Origin: Ruminococcus sp.
Lineage (GTDB): Bacteria > Bacillota > Clostridia > Oscillospirales > Ruminococcaceae
Assembly (NCBI GenBank): GCA_029062165.1
Contig: JAIDQQ010000024.1
Location: forward strand, 1-64,000
DNA: 64,000 bases
Direction: 5' to 3'
Under the pieces are notes generated by a model. That model did not search any database, was not told where the DNA came from, and was given only the letters and a program-made list of their open reading frames with translations. Positions 17,942 through 28,495 of the stretch are shown here, in pieces. A program made the position numbers and the translations under genes. Each line of letters begins with the position of its first letter. Within the stretch, counting starts at the first letter, position 1.

Positions 17942-18442
17942 TTACCATACTGAATAAATATCATCAAACGTAAAATTTCCGGAATCTACATAGAAATGAC
18001 AGCCTGTTTCAATGCGACACAGTATCATATCAAATCTTTCGTCGTCAAAAGAAAAATTGCCATTATTCAGAAAAGCATTCTCGTCAATTATACGCCTGTT
18101 GTCGCAAACATAATTCCTTAATATATCTTCGTTACAAGACATAGGCTCTTCCAATTCAGTTACAAGTATGTTGTTTTCTTCAAGAGTATGTTTAATTATT
18201 TCCGGACAGTTTTCTTTAATCAGTGCTAAAGGATAATTCTTTGACAAATAGCCGTATATATCTGTAATCATATTATCCGGTGTCAATTCACACAGAAGAC
18301 GCCAGAAATATACACCCCATTCGCCGTCTTCTTCGCAACCATAGTTATCACCGATTGAATTTATTATTTCAGATATTTTTTTAATGTCATATCCTGTTGA
18401 TAAATTTATTGCCTTTGAAAATATTTCCGTATAATCTTTCAT
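17942..18442 (-). CDS. Unknown acidic protein
   Basis: A 166-residue acidic soluble protein with no domain I recognise. It has no signal peptide or membrane segment. It begins 14 bases after the TPM-domain gene on the same strand and may belong to that operon. Confidence 0.7.
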   Translation of the reverse strand: MKDYTEIFSKAINLSTGYDIKKISEIINSIGDNYGCEEDGEWGVYFWRLLCELTPDNMITDIYGYLSKNYPLALIKENCPEIIKHTLEENNILVTELEEPMSCNEDILRNYVCDNRRIIDENAFLNNGNFSFDDERFDMILCRIETGCHFYVDSGNFTFDDIYSVW

Positions 18443-18456
18443 TGCTACCTCCTTTA

Positions 18457-19383
18457 TTATCTGTGGTGACTTCCACCGCCATGACCTCCGCCACTACTAT
18501 GACTACTACTACCACTGCCGGAACGTCCGCTACTACTGCCGGAACTTGTTTCGATTTTGTGTTTCGTGGTATATGTACGGATAAAATCATCTGATTTTCT
18601 GCGGAATACAGTATTTTCATTACGTGCATATATGACAGGATTCTGACTTTTCTTGAATTTATAGTTACTTGCTATGACAAAATACGTAATCAATGCCACA
18701 ACTGCTCCGACGGCAAGAAATACTATCATGAGAATTACATTATATATCAGAGGTTTGTTCCTCGATACGACAAATTCGCCGTTTTTCATAAACATATATT
18801 TTCCGGAAGATTCATCATAATAATATGTCATTGAATTTGAACCTGGTGCTGTTTTGCCGTAAGTCGTTATTGCACTTAAAAATTCCTTTACAGCATTTTC
18901 AATGTGTTCAGCCTTTACGGGTTCTGTAGAAGCCGGAAGATAATTGTCAAGACGTGTGAAAATATTTTCAATACAATTCTGATACAGAAGTACAGCCTTA
19001 CCACTTGTGGAAATGCGGTCACAAGCCGGTGAACGTCCGGAAACGTCCATATAATAGAAAACTCCGTCTGTGTCCTCGCCGTAAATCTCATCATAGAAGT
19101 CATCGGCGAAACGTTCTATTTCATAGTCCGTGCGGTTAATATCATTTTTTCCGGCGGAATATATGAAGATATTCATTTCAAGTTTCTGTGCGGTCTGCTG
19201 TACGAGGGTAGTTAATTCGTCGGGATTCTTGACAAGTCCGGTATTGTCAAGGAAACCGCTGTTTAAATAATTTCCGTCGAAACCTTTTGCAATATCTGTC
19301 TTTGCAGATGACTGTACAATAAAAATTCCTATGACTGCTATTACAAGTATCATATTTACTATAATAAGTACCGGTTTTTTCAT
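18457..19383 (-). CDS. TPM-domain membrane protein with Gly/Ser/His tail
   Basis: The 308 residues start with a signal anchor (VLIIVNMILVIAVIGIFIV), then an extracytoplasmic TPM-like domain at about 35-180 (NIFIYSAGK, FADDFYDEIYGEDTDGVFYY). A second membrane span lies near 218-240 and a basic stretch follows. The last 35 residues are almost only Ser, Gly and His, a tail often seen in this family. Function in bacteria is not settled. Its start overlaps the stop of the zinc-ribbon gene by one base. Confidence 0.8.
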   Translation of the reverse strand: MKKPVLIIVNMILVIAVIGIFIVQSSAKTDIAKGFDGNYLNSGFLDNTGLVKNPDELTTLVQQTAQKLEMNIFIYSAGKNDINRTDYEIERFADDFYDEIYGEDTDGVFYYMDVSGRSPACDRISTSGKAVLLYQNCIENIFTRLDNYLPASTEPVKAEHIENAVKEFLSAITTYGKTAPGSNSMTYYYDESSGKYMFMKNGEFVVSRNKPLIYNVILMIVFLAVGAVVALITYFVIASNYKFKKSQNPVIYARNENTVFRRKSDDFIRTYTTKHKIETSSGSSSGRSGSGSSSHSSGGGHGGGSHHR

Positions 19384-20441
19384 TACATTAATGCACCTCC
19401 GAACAGAAAACCTATTACAGCTACTGCTAATCCGATAGCTGAACAGAAAAGTCTTAATTTTGACTTGTCAAGAGGTGGTGTACCGGCGAGTTTACCTGTC
19501 TGACCGTTCAGGGCAAATTCATATATTTTATCGTTGTAGTTGTATGTCATGAACCATACCGGCAACATCACATACTGCCATTTTGTATTCATGATGTTAT
19601 AGGATTCGCTATGTACAGATACCGACGTATAACCGCCTATACTGTCGTGTACTATCTTCCTACCGGCTTGCGACGCTCTTTCCCTTATACGTGGAAATAC
19701 TTCCGGTTTATCGACGTCGAATTTATCGGCGAAAAATCCGCTGAAATACGACATTGAAAAATCTTTGAGGTCTTTATAGTCGAAAGGCTCTATAGCTTCC
19801 ATAAGTGCATCTTCAATCTTGCTTGCACCGTCTGCCGGAATGCCTTCCGCTGAAATATCCGCCTGACGTATTATACTGTATTCTTTTGTTTCCGTATAGC
19901 GATATTCGCCGGAAGTCCATGTCCTTATATTCTTACCGATAGCACTTAAATCGGCTTTCATTTTGCAGTCGGCAACCCAGAACGGTACATAAAGACCGGT
20001 CATTTTTTCAATCTGCTCCTGTGACTTGAAATCCTCCGGAACGAACCATTTGTTTTTAATCCAGTCCTTGAAATTATTCACAGCATTTTCCCTTGTATAT
20101 CTGAATCCTATTACTTTATCGGGTTTATATTTTCCGGTAAGTTTTCCGGCAAGGATTATCGGATTATGACAGTAGTAACAGAAAAGTGCGGTCTGTTCGT
20201 CGTCAGCCATGATGTCCGCACCACAACTCGCACAATGGTACAGATTAGTATGTTCTTCAAATTCCTGCTGTTCGTGTAATTCCGCTTCAGTAGGCGATGT
20301 TTCGGGATTTTCGGCATTTATTTCCTGCATTTCCTCCAGTGTGAACTCACTGCCACAGTATTCACAACCGAATTTTTGAGTTTCCGGCATGAAAGTAAGT
20401 CCGGCGTTACAGTTCGGACATTTATATTCTGTAGATTCCAT
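19383..20441 (-). CDS. Zinc-ribbon membrane protein paired with the TPM protein
   Basis: The 352 residues have two N-terminal zinc ribbons, CPNC...CEYC at about 8-31 and CASC...CYYC at about 70-90. A large central domain includes WVPEDF-like FVPEDFKSQ and LYVPFWVADC, and a single hydrophobic span ends the protein. The start ATG lies ten bases after AAGGAG; an upstream GTG is inside that site. Such zinc-ribbon/TPM pairs recur in Firmicutes, but their job is unknown. Confidence 0.78.
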   Translation of the reverse strand: MESTEYKCPNCNAGLTFMPETQKFGCEYCGSEFTLEEMQEINAENPETSPTEAELHEQQEFEEHTNLYHCASCGADIMADDEQTALFCYYCHNPIILAGKLTGKYKPDKVIGFRYTRENAVNNFKDWIKNKWFVPEDFKSQEQIEKMTGLYVPFWVADCKMKADLSAIGKNIRTWTSGEYRYTETKEYSIIRQADISAEGIPADGASKIEDALMEAIEPFDYKDLKDFSMSYFSGFFADKFDVDKPEVFPRIRERASQAGRKIVHDSIGGYTSVSVHSESYNIMNTKWQYVMLPVWFMTYNYNDKIYEFALNGQTGKLAGTPPLDKSKLRLFCSAIGLAVAVIGFLFGGALM

Positions 20442-20556
20442 AAAAAAAATCACTCCTTATATACAAAATATTATTATTAAATATATCATATTATTAAACA
20501 TTTTGCAATAGCTGATACGCTTTTTGGGAAAATTGCTTTTTACTTTCGCCAAATGC

Positions 20557-20585
20557 TTGACAAGTTTGTTGAAATATGTTATAAT
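20557..20585 (+). promoter_or_regulatory. Consensus promoter of citrate synthase
   Basis: TTGACA-N17-TATAAT, exact, 51 bases before the start. Confidence 0.85.
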
Positions 20586-20636
20586 TATAAAGTATCTATA
20601 AAAAGTTTTAAGAAAAAGAAAGGAATGACAATATAT

Positions 20637-22004
20637 ATGAATTATAAATTTTCCTCTGTTACTCCGGAAATCCGGAAACTTGCAGATAAGTCTATGGACG
20701 GTTACAAAATCAATCCGGAACTCTATATGCAGTACGATGTTAAACGTGGTCTGCGTGACCTCGACGGTAACGGAGTAGTTGCAGGTCTGACAAATATCAG
20801 TACCATAAAGGTACTTAATACTGGTGAGGGTATGCCTAATCACGGTGACGGAAAACTTTACTACAGGGGTATAGACGTTGAAGACATTGTTTCCGGCTTC
20901 ATAAAGGAAAAACGTTTCGGCTTTGAGGAAACTATTTACCTGCTCCTGTTCGGTGATATGCCGTCAGAACACGAACTCATGGAATTTAAACAGATTCTCG
21001 CCGATTTCCGTGAACTGCCTACTACTTTCACAAGAGATGTAATAATGAAAGCTCCCAGCGATAACATGATGAATACCCTCGCAAAAAGTGTACTCGCCCT
21101 CTACTCTTATGACGACGACGCCAATAATATTGCCATTCCTAACGTAATGAGGCAGTGTATCGAACTTATAACTTTATTCCCTGTACTTGCAGTGTATGGT
21201 TACAATGCCTACAAATATTACAACAGTGGCGGAAGTCTCTTCTTCCATGACCCTGACCCGAAACTCTCTATAGCAGAAAATTTACTTTATATGCTCCGTC
21301 CGAACAAGAAATATACTGAACTTGAAGCACGTATTCTTGACCTCGCACTTGTTCTCCACGCCGAACACGGTGGCGGTAACAACTCCACATTTACAGTACA
21401 CGTCGTATCTTCTTCCGGTACTGATACATATTCCGCAATAGCAGCGGCACTCGGTTCGCTGAAAGGTCCTAAACATGGTGGTGCGAATATAAAGGTTGCT
21501 ATGATGTTCGACGATATGAAAGAAAACGTAAAAGACTGGACGGACGAAGACGAAGTAAGAGCATATCTTAAAAAATTACTCCATAAGGAAGCGTTTGACA
21601 GAGCAGGTTTAATTTACGGTATGGGACACGCTGTATATTCACAGTCTGACCCTCGTGCAAAAGTTTTCAAGGGATTTGTTGAAAAACTTTCCGCAGAAAA
21701 GAACAGACATGAAGAATTTGCTTTATACTCCCTTGTTGAAAAACTTGCTCCAGATGTTATCGCCAGTGAAAGACGTATGTTTAAAGGTGTCTGTGCTAAC
21801 GTCGATTTCTATAGCGGATTTGTCTACAGAATGTTAGGTATACCGGATGAACTTTTCACACCTCTTTTTGCGGTTTCGAGAATTGCGGGCTGGTCTGCAC
21901 ACCGTATAGAAGAACTTATAAACTCAAATAAAATTATACGTCCGGCATATAAGGCAATCTCGCCTATGCACGAGTACACCGATATGGAAAACCGCATGGA
22001 CTGA
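20637..22004 (+). CDS. gltA: Citrate synthase
   Basis: Condenses acetyl-CoA with oxaloacetate. The 455 residues include LYYRGIDVEDI, VLHAEHGGGNNSTF with a catalytic His, GPKHGGAN, and GMGHAVYSQSDPRA with another catalytic His near 335. The start was moved to the ATG twelve bases after AAGGA, because the longer frame begins in the promoter. With KorDABC it fits a partial TCA route to 2-oxoglutarate. Confidence 0.95.
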   Translation: MNYKFSSVTPEIRKLADKSMDGYKINPELYMQYDVKRGLRDLDGNGVVAGLTNISTIKVLNTGEGMPNHGDGKLYYRGIDVEDIVSGFIKEKRFGFEETIYLLLFGDMPSEHELMEFKQILADFRELPTTFTRDVIMKAPSDNMMNTLAKSVLALYSYDDDANNIAIPNVMRQCIELITLFPVLAVYGYNAYKYYNSGGSLFFHDPDPKLSIAENLLYMLRPNKKYTELEARILDLALVLHAEHGGGNNSTFTVHVVSSSGTDTYSAIAAALGSLKGPKHGGANIKVAMMFDDMKENVKDWTDEDEVRAYLKKLLHKEAFDRAGLIYGMGHAVYSQSDPRAKVFKGFVEKLSAEKNRHEEFALYSLVEKLAPDVIASERRMFKGVCANVDFYSGFVYRMLGIPDELFTPLFAVSRIAGWSAHRIEELINSNKIIRPAYKAISPMHEYTDMENRMD

Positions 22005-22009
22005 TTATT

Positions 22010-22753
22010 ATGGCTGATTTTGAAATAAAAAACGGTATTCTTGTAAAATATACCGGCAAGGATAAAAATATCATAATTCCCGACAGTGTTGAAAAAATAG
22101 GCGAAAATGCTTTACAGTGGTGTAACAGTATCGAAAGTGTGACGATACCTGAAAGTGTGAAATCCATAGGCGACAGGGCATTCAAAGATTGTAAGAGACT
22201 TAAAAATATTGAAATTCCCGACAGCGTGACAAGAATAGGTGACAATACATTTACAGGTTGCGAAAGTCTTGAAAGTATAAAAATACCTTATAGTGTCGTT
22301 GATATTGGTACAAGTATATTCGGTTTCTGTACAAATCTTGTATCTGTTGAAGTAGATAAATACAATCAGTGTTATTGCAGTGAAAATGATGTACTTTTCA
22401 GTAAGTCAAAATTTGAGTTGATTTCCTACCCTGCCGGTAAAAAAGATACAATTTATGAAATTCCCGAAAACGTCATGAAAATATCGGAGGGGGCATTTCT
22501 GTATTGCAGAAATCTTACAAGTGTGACATTACCTGTCAGCGTTATGGAAATAGATAAAAATGCTTTCTTTTTCTGTATAAACCTTGAAAGTATAAAAATA
22601 TCCGGAAGATTACCGGAAATAAAAAGTCTGGCGTTTTATGGTTGCGTAAACCTGAAAATAGTTTCGCTATCGGAAAAAACTGCTTTATTCAGATTCAATG
22701 ACAATTTTGACGAAGTAAAAAAACTCTTTAACGAAAGGAAAGGTTTAAAATGA
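22010..22753 (+). CDS. BspA-type leucine-rich repeat protein
   Basis: A 247-residue cytoplasmic-looking protein starting FEIKNGILVKYTG, followed by about seven LRR_5 repeats of roughly 23 residues (IPDSVEKIGENALQWCNSIE and variants). No signal peptide or anchor. Five bases after citrate synthase and overlapping the epimerase gene by four bases. The N terminus resembles that of the protein at 23772, so the two are paralogues. Function unknown. Confidence 0.85.
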   Translation: MADFEIKNGILVKYTGKDKNIIIPDSVEKIGENALQWCNSIESVTIPESVKSIGDRAFKDCKRLKNIEIPDSVTRIGDNTFTGCESLESIKIPYSVVDIGTSIFGFCTNLVSVEVDKYNQCYCSENDVLFSKSKFELISYPAGKKDTIYEIPENVMKISEGAFLYCRNLTSVTLPVSVMEIDKNAFFFCINLESIKISGRLPEIKSLAFYGCVNLKIVSLSEKTALFRFNDNFDEVKKLFNERKGLK

Positions 22754-23757
22754 ATAATTCTACACAACTTTTTAACTTCAATGGTCTTACTTGCGTGAGA
22801 CTTATTGCCGGTGGTTACGAGGCACTTATTGCCTATGAAGTAGGTTCTAATGTAATCCGCCTGCGTGATACTAAAAATAACATGGAATTTTTCCGTTTCA
22901 ATCCGGATAATACCGCCGACGATATAAAACAGTCCGCTGAAGTATGGGGACTTCCTACCCTGTACTTACCTAACCGTTTTGCCGACGGTGTACTGAAAAC
23001 TTCCGACGCTGTATATCATCTTCCGGTAAACGAAAAAGCACCCTATAACAATCATATCCACGGATTCTTACATAAGCGTGAACATGAAATAGTAGAATAT
23101 AATTCAGATGCTAACTGTGCATGGCTCGTGACACGTTACGTTTACGACGAAAGAGACGAGTTTTTCCAGTATATGCCGGTGAAGTTCACAGCGGAATATA
23201 CTTTCACACTGTCCGCAAACGGTCTCGAACAGAACATTAAGTTTACAAATAATTCCGACGTCGTACTTCCTATGTCGCTTGCATCTCATACGACTATAAA
23301 CGCACCATTCGTTGACGGTGCTAAGGAAAGCGATATAAGACTTACTGTACCGGTTGGCAAGAAATGCGAACTTAATGAACGCTGTCTGCCTACAGAGGTA
23401 CTCCGCTCCCCTGAGGCTTATGACCTCGAATACAAAAACGGTACAAAATGTCCGGTTCTTCAGGTAGTCGACAATGATATGTATTTCGGTGAGTGTACTA
23501 CTCTTGACGGTCAGCAGTTCCACGGCGTAATAGCGGAGGACGTCGCAAGCGGTAAGAAATTATGCTATGAAGTATCTGACGAGTATAAGTTCTGGATTAT
23601 ATGGAACGACAGGGGATTCAATCACTATTTCTGCCCCGAACCGATGACAGCTATGATTGACGCACCTAACCTTACACTTCCGGCAGATATGACCGGCTAT
23701 CTTGAAATAAAGCCGAATTGTACATACAAGACACATCAAAGATTTTTCAGCCGTTGA
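22750..23757 (+). CDS. Aldose 1-epimerase family protein
   Basis: A 335-residue galactose-mutarotase-like beta-sandwich protein. YLPNRFADGVL and NNHIHGFLHKREHEI contain the conserved Arg and His, SLASHTTINAPF the second His, and a late Glu-containing stretch follows. It interconverts sugar anomers, possibly glucose released from cellodextrins, which suits the cellobiose phosphorylase downstream. Confidence 0.85.
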   Translation: MNNSTQLFNFNGLTCVRLIAGGYEALIAYEVGSNVIRLRDTKNNMEFFRFNPDNTADDIKQSAEVWGLPTLYLPNRFADGVLKTSDAVYHLPVNEKAPYNNHIHGFLHKREHEIVEYNSDANCAWLVTRYVYDERDEFFQYMPVKFTAEYTFTLSANGLEQNIKFTNNSDVVLPMSLASHTTINAPFVDGAKESDIRLTVPVGKKCELNERCLPTEVLRSPEAYDLEYKNGTKCPVLQVVDNDMYFGECTTLDGQQFHGVIAEDVASGKKLCYEVSDEYKFWIIWNDRGFNHYFCPEPMTAMIDAPNLTLPADMTGYLEIKPNCTYKTHQRFFSR

Positions 23758-23771
23758 GGAGGAAATATTTA

Positions 23772-24620
23772 ATGGGTTTTGAAATAAAAGACGGCGTACT
23801 TGTAAAGTATACTGGCAATGAACCTGATGTTATTATACCGTCAGATGTAACGGCAATAGGTGAAGAAGCATTTGAAGATAATCGTAATATAAAATCAGTT
23901 ATAATTACAGGAAATGTAACATCTATCGGTAACTGTGCTTTTTATGGTTGTCAAAATCTCGAAGAAATAGTAATTCCAGAGGGTGTAACTACAATAGGTG
24001 ACTTGGCTTTTTGTGACTGCTATAATCTTGAAAAAATAGTAATTCCGGAGAGTGTAACTGAAATAGGTGGTAGTGCATTTGCATGTACAGAATGGCTTGA
24101 AAATAAAACAGCTACTGAAAAAAATTTTGTTGCCGTAAACGGTATAGTTATTCAAGCAGCAGACGAAGATAATATTGAAGAATCCGTAAACCTTGAGGGC
24201 ATAAAGGAAATAAAAGGATACATTTTCTGGGGTTTCGCACAGATTAAAGAGTTTGTAATTCCCGACGGTCTGAAAATAGGTGACAGTGCATTTGTGACGG
24301 AAAATGATTTCAATATATGCCTTAAACATGATGATTTTTCTGTAAATATTCAAATTAATAAAAGTGAAATGATAAAAGACAAAGTGAAATTCACTGAAAG
24401 AACTGAAAGTTTATTTAAGTTTATCGGAGCAGGTCACGAAAGAAAAGAAATTCTGTTTGATGATTTGGAAATACCGCAATACAGATACCCTATAGCCTTA
24501 TTTATGGCAAATGCTTATGATTCGGAGTTTTTCAAGGCATTTGTTGATATGCATTTTGAAAAGATACTGGAATACGCAAAAAACAATGACCCTGATTTAC
24601 TGAAATTTATCGGCAGATAA
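23772..24620 (+). CDS. BspA-type leucine-rich repeat protein, paralogue
   Basis: The 282 residues start FEIKDGVLVKYTG like the neighbour at 22010. About four LRR_5 repeats occupy residues 15-115. The C-terminal half is a different domain ending in a helical segment (FKAFVDMHFEKILEYAKNND). No signal peptide. The start ATG follows GAGGAGG; the longer frame overlaps the epimerase end. Confidence 0.82.
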   Translation: MGFEIKDGVLVKYTGNEPDVIIPSDVTAIGEEAFEDNRNIKSVIITGNVTSIGNCAFYGCQNLEEIVIPEGVTTIGDLAFCDCYNLEKIVIPESVTEIGGSAFACTEWLENKTATEKNFVAVNGIVIQAADEDNIEESVNLEGIKEIKGYIFWGFAQIKEFVIPDGLKIGDSAFVTENDFNICLKHDDFSVNIQINKSEMIKDKVKFTERTESLFKFIGAGHERKEILFDDLEIPQYRYPIALFMANAYDSEFFKAFVDMHFEKILEYAKNNDPDLLKFIGR

Positions 24621-24713
24621 TAAGCATTAAAATATTAACTATTGTATCGCTTTTTGTTGAAATTGCACAAAAATAAGTCGAAAAATAATACATAGGAATT
24701 TTTCAATAAACTA

Positions 24714-24742
24714 TTGTAATAAAATGAAAAGTGTGATATAAT
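24714..24742 (+). promoter_or_regulatory. Promoter of cellobiose phosphorylase
   Basis: TTGTAA, 17 bases, TATAAT. A 77-base leader follows. The bases TCGCTTTTT occur both before the promoter (about 24647) and in the leader (about 24764), possibly a regulator site. No cre-like box is obvious. Confidence 0.65.
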
Positions 24743-24818
24743 GTTAGAAAATGCGGTGTACAATCGCTTTTTCAGGAACTGAAATATCGTTCACAATGAA
24801 ATAAAAAGGAGTAAAATT

Positions 24819-27278
24819 ATGCAGAAGTTCGGTTTTTTTGATGACGCTAACAAGGAATATGTCATCAATACCCCTAAGACACCTTATCCGTGGATTAACT
24901 ACCTCGGTACACAGGATTTCTTTTCACTCATCTCAAACACAGCCGGTGGCTATTCTTTCTATAAAGATGCACGTCTCAGAAGAATAACTCGTTACCGCTA
25001 TAACAACGTGCCTATCGACATGGGCGGACGTTACTTCTATATCAACGAAAACGGCACAATCTGGAATCCGGGCTGGTCACCGGTAAAAACGGAACTCGAT
25101 TCTTACGAGTGCCGTCACGGTATGGGCTATACAATCATAACCGGTAAGAAAAACAACCTCAAAGCTGAAGTAACTTTCTTCGTACCGCAGAATTATGCAG
25201 GAGAAGTTCAGCAGGTTGTACTTACTAACGAGGGTACAGAAGAAAAAACATTTTCATTCTTCTCATTCGCTGAATGGTGTCTGTGGGACGCTCAGGACGA
25301 CTGTACAAACTTCCAGCGTAACTTCTCTACAGGACGTGTTGAAGTTGTAGGCTCTACTATCTACCACAAGACAGAATACCGTGACAGACGTGACCATTTT
25401 GCATTCTACACAGTCAACGACGACATAGACGGTTACGACACCGACAGGGATTCCTTTATAGGTCTCTATAACGGTTTCAATAATCCGCAGGCTGTAGTTG
25501 CCGGAGTTGCTAATAACTCTTTCGCTGACGGTTGGTCACCTGTTGCATCACACTATAAGAAAATAACTCTTGCCCCGAATGAGACAAAAACCCTTATTTT
25601 CGTACTCGGTTACGTTGAAATGCCTGTAGATAAGAAGTTTGAAGCAGACGGCGTTACAATCAACAAGGAAAAAGCCCTCGCTATGATTGAACAGTACAAC
25701 ACACCTGAAAAGGTTGCTACTGGTCTCGCTGAACTCAAGGCTACATGGGATAAGCTCCTTGGAATCATAAACGTAAATACACCTAATGACAAAGTCGACA
25801 GAATGGTTAATATATGGAATCAGTATCAGTGTATGGTTACATTTAACCTCTCACGTTCCGCATCATACTTTGAAAGCGGTATCGGCAGAGGTATGGGCTT
25901 CCGTGATTCCAATCAGGATATACTCGGTTTTGTACACCAGATTCCCGACAGAGCAAGACAGCGTATTATTGATATTGCTTCTACACAGCTTGAAGATGGT
26001 GGTTGTTATCACCAGTATCAGCCACTTACTAAGAAAGGTAACTCCGATATCGGCGGTGACTTCTCCGATGACCCGTTATGGATGATTCTTTCAGTTTCCG
26101 CATACATAAAGGAAACTGGTGACTGGTCAATCCTCGACGAGTTAGTACCTTACGACAATGACGAATCAAAAGCTAAACCAATGCTTGACCACATCAAAGT
26201 ATCGTTCTATAAGATTATAAATAATCTTGGTCCACATAACCTCCCACTCGCAATGCGTGCCGACTGGAATGACTGTATCAACCTTTCATGCTATTCCGAT
26301 ACACCTGGTGAGAGTTTCCAGACATACACTAATCCGAAGTTCGCCGAAGAAGGTGGATATTCAAAGGTTGCAGAATCAGTAATGGTTGCTACACTCTTTA
26401 CATATGCCGGTCCTAACTACGTTGCTATTCTGAAACATCTCGGCAAGGACGAAGAAGCTGAACAGGCTCAGGCAGAAATCGACAAGATGAAGAAGAGCGT
26501 TATGGAATCTGCTTTCGACGGCGACTGGTTCATACGTGCTTACGATTCAGAGGGTAACAAAATGGGTTCAAAGGAATGCGAAGAGGGTAAAATCTTCATT
26601 GAACCGCAGGGATTTGCTGTTATGTCTGAAATCGGTAAGGAAGAGGGTGCAGACATCAAGACACTTGATTCCATTGACAAGTATCTCAATACAAAGTATG
26701 GTCTTGTACTTAATAATCCTGCATTCACAAAGTACTATATCCAGTACGGCGAAATTTCCACATACCCAGGCGGTTACAAGGAAAATGCCGGTATCTTCAC
26801 ACATAACAATGCATGGATTATCTGTGCCGAGGCTTATGCCGGACGTGGTGACAAGGCATTTGAATACTACTCAAAGATTGCCCCTGCATTCAATGAGGAA
26901 ATTTCAGACCTCCACAAAACTGAACCTTATGTATATGGTCAGATGATAGCCGGTAAGGACGCAAGCAGATTCGGTGAGGGTAAAAACTCATGGCTGACCG
27001 GTACTGCTGCTTGGAATATGGTTGCTATATCGCAGTATATACTTGGTCTTTCTGCTGACTGGAATGGTCTTAAAGTTGACCCGTCCATACCACACGAGTG
27101 GGACGGCTTTACAGCTACAAGAAAGTTCCGTGGTGCAGAGTACAATATAACTGTAAAGAATCCTGACCACGTATGCAAGGGTGTAAAGTCCATGACAGTA
27201 GACGGCAATGCAGTAGACGGAAATGTTATTCCTGCACTCGCTGATGGCGTTCACGAAGTTGAAGTTATTATGGGTTAA
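24819..27278 (+). CDS. cbp: Cellobiose phosphorylase (GH94)
   Basis: Cleaves cellobiose with phosphate to glucose 1-phosphate and glucose in the cytoplasm. The 819 residues match the family length. The N terminus ([32 protein letters not shown]) is typical of cellobiose rather than cellodextrin phosphorylase. [14 protein letters not shown] and [11 protein letters not shown] contain the substrate-binding Arg/Asp and catalytic general-acid Asp. No signal peptide. It stands alone behind its own promoter and before a terminator. Confidence 0.93.
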   Translation: MQKFGFFDDANKEYVINTPKTPYPWINYLGTQDFFSLISNTAGGYSFYKDARLRRITRYRYNNVPIDMGGRYFYINENGTIWNPGWSPVKTELDSYECRHGMGYTIITGKKNNLKAEVTFFVPQNYAGEVQQVVLTNEGTEEKTFSFFSFAEWCLWDAQDDCTNFQRNFSTGRVEVVGSTIYHKTEYRDRRDHFAFYTVNDDIDGYDTDRDSFIGLYNGFNNPQAVVAGVANNSFADGWSPVASHYKKITLAPNETKTLIFVLGYVEMPVDKKFEADGVTINKEKALAMIEQYNTPEKVATGLAELKATWDKLLGIINVNTPNDKVDRMVNIWNQYQCMVTFNLSRSASYFESGIGRGMGFRDSNQDILGFVHQIPDRARQRIIDIASTQLEDGGCYHQYQPLTKKGNSDIGGDFSDDPLWMILSVSAYIKETGDWSILDELVPYDNDESKAKPMLDHIKVSFYKIINNLGPHNLPLAMRADWNDCINLSCYSDTPGESFQTYTNPKFAEEGGYSKVAESVMVATLFTYAGPNYVAILKHLGKDEEAEQAQAEIDKMKKSVMESAFDGDWFIRAYDSEGNKMGSKECEEGKIFIEPQGFAVMSEIGKEEGADIKTLDSIDKYLNTKYGLVLNNPAFTKYYIQYGEISTYPGGYKENAGIFTHNNAWIICAEAYAGRGDKAFEYYSKIAPAFNEEISDLHKTEPYVYGQMIAGKDASRFGEGKNSWLTGTAAWNMVAISQYILGLSADWNGLKVDPSIPHEWDGFTATRKFRGAEYNITVKNPDHVCKGVKSMTVDGNAVDGNVIPALADGVHEVEVIMG

Positions 27279-27298
27279 TTCCGTATCGTAAATAAAAT

Positions 27299-27337
27299 AA
27301 AAGACTGTTTCGTTTCACGACGGGACAGTCTTTTTTT
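27299..27337 (+). terminator. Terminator of cellobiose phosphorylase
   Basis: AAGACTGT and ACAGTCTT pair around an inner CGT/ACG stem and are followed by seven T. Confidence 0.8.
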
Positions 27338-27349
27338 ATGCAAAAATAA

Positions 27350-27378
27350 CAGGCGGATTCCGAAGAATCCGCCCTTTT
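27350..27378 (-). terminator. Hairpin ending the minus-strand unit
   Basis: GGCGGATTC and GAATCCGCC pair perfectly; on the minus strand the loop is a stable TTCG tetraloop and a moderately T-rich stretch follows. Confidence 0.65.
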
Positions 27379-27381
27379 GAT

Positions 27382-27618
27382 TTAGGAGTTTATTTTTCTG
27401 TATTTTGATACAATACCACTTTTGGATATAAGTATTACCTCAGGAATTTTGTTATTTAATACATCTTCTTTAAATCGCTTTCCGAATTTTATTTTGTCGC
27501 CTGCTTCAAGTGTTTCCCATCCTGAAGAACATAATAATTTTGACAATGTGAATGTACCACCACAATTTAATGAGTCAATGGATTTTTTTGCTTTTGTAAA
27601 CCATTCATAATAATTCAT
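27382..27618 (-). CDS. Small DUF1413-like protein
   Basis: A 78-residue protein with the pattern FTLSKLLCSSGWETLEAGDKI and then FGKRFKEDVLNNKIPEVILI. This resembles the DUF1413 family by memory of its pattern, where function is unknown. No membrane segment. It may share a transcript with the SHOCT-domain gene, 105 bases upstream. Confidence 0.65.
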   Translation of the reverse strand: MNYYEWFTKAKKSIDSLNCGGTFTLSKLLCSSGWETLEAGDKIKFGKRFKEDVLNNKIPEVILISKSGIVSKYRKINS

Positions 27619-27723
27619 TAATTACCCTCCATATCGGCACTTGTGAATATACAGTCTTATTTTTACCCTCCCATAAGTATTTATAAAAAGACAGGTTTTT
27701 AAGTCCGCCTATTTACACTATGA

Positions 27724-28218
27724 TTATAATCCTAATAGCTGTTTTTTCATTTTATCAAATTCTTCCTGCGTAAGTACACCGGCATCAAGAAGCTGTTTTA
27801 ATTTCAGAAGTTCATCTGCCGTCATGGAAGTTTTTTTTAATGTATTTTCAGGTCTGACTATTGGTCTTGAAACAGGCTCATTATTTGATTTTGAAGTTCC
27901 GCATGTGCAGGTAGTCAGATATCTTGGATTGACCTGACCGCAATTGTTGCATTTCCAGTTATCGTCCGCAAGAAGTCTCTTTTTTTCCTCTTCTTGTGCA
28001 TACACTGAAGAACCATTGTAGATATTATAATTGCTTATGTAATTTTCCGGTTTGCACGCCACAACAATAAGCCCTATAATTGACAGCCAGAAACCCCACC
28101 AGAATCCGCTGTAGTCGTCATATCCTTTGTTATTGTATATTTTTTGTGCTATCAATCCCCATATAACGCCACCTATAAGCGAACCTATCAAATAGAGTAT
28201 AAAATCATCCGAGTACAT
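27724..28218 (-). CDS. Membrane protein with zinc ribbon and SHOCT domain
   Basis: The 164 residues start with two membrane spans (about 7-25 and 38-57). A zinc ribbon follows (CNNCGQVNPRYLTTCTCG, near 90-107), and the end is a SHOCT domain (LLKLKQLLDAGVLTQEEFDK). Such combinations occur in phage-associated and envelope proteins of unknown role. Confidence 0.8.
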   Translation of the reverse strand: MYSDDFILYLIGSLIGGVIWGLIAQKIYNNKGYDDYSGFWWGFWLSIIGLIVVACKPENYISNYNIYNGSSVYAQEEEKKRLLADDNWKCNNCGQVNPRYLTTCTCGTSKSNNEPVSRPIVRPENTLKKTSMTADELLKLKQLLDAGVLTQEEFDKMKKQLLGL

Positions 28219-28431
28219 ATATTTTAACCTCTTTTCTTATTTATTTATAAAACATATATTTTTAATTACGCAAAATAAAAAACTTCTTCTATCTATCTTC
28301 CATATTATTCACCTCCTTATATTTGAATTAAAGTTTTTTATTATTTATCGCCCTCCTTTTCCTTACAAATATAGTATATCATATCAGATGTTCAGAATTT
28401 ATATAACTGAGAAATTTTTTATGGATATTTT

Positions 28432-28451
28432 TTAGTACTAAAAAGTACTAA
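28432..28451. promoter_or_regulatory. Perfect inverted repeat, probable operator
   Basis: TTAGTACT-AAAA-AGTACTAA is a perfect 8-base dyad about 45 bases before the -35 of the XRE gene. It suits a dimeric repressor, most simply the XRE protein itself. Confidence 0.55.
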
Positions 28452-28495
28452 TATGGACATTATATCATAAAAATGTGCTAAAGTCAATATATCAG

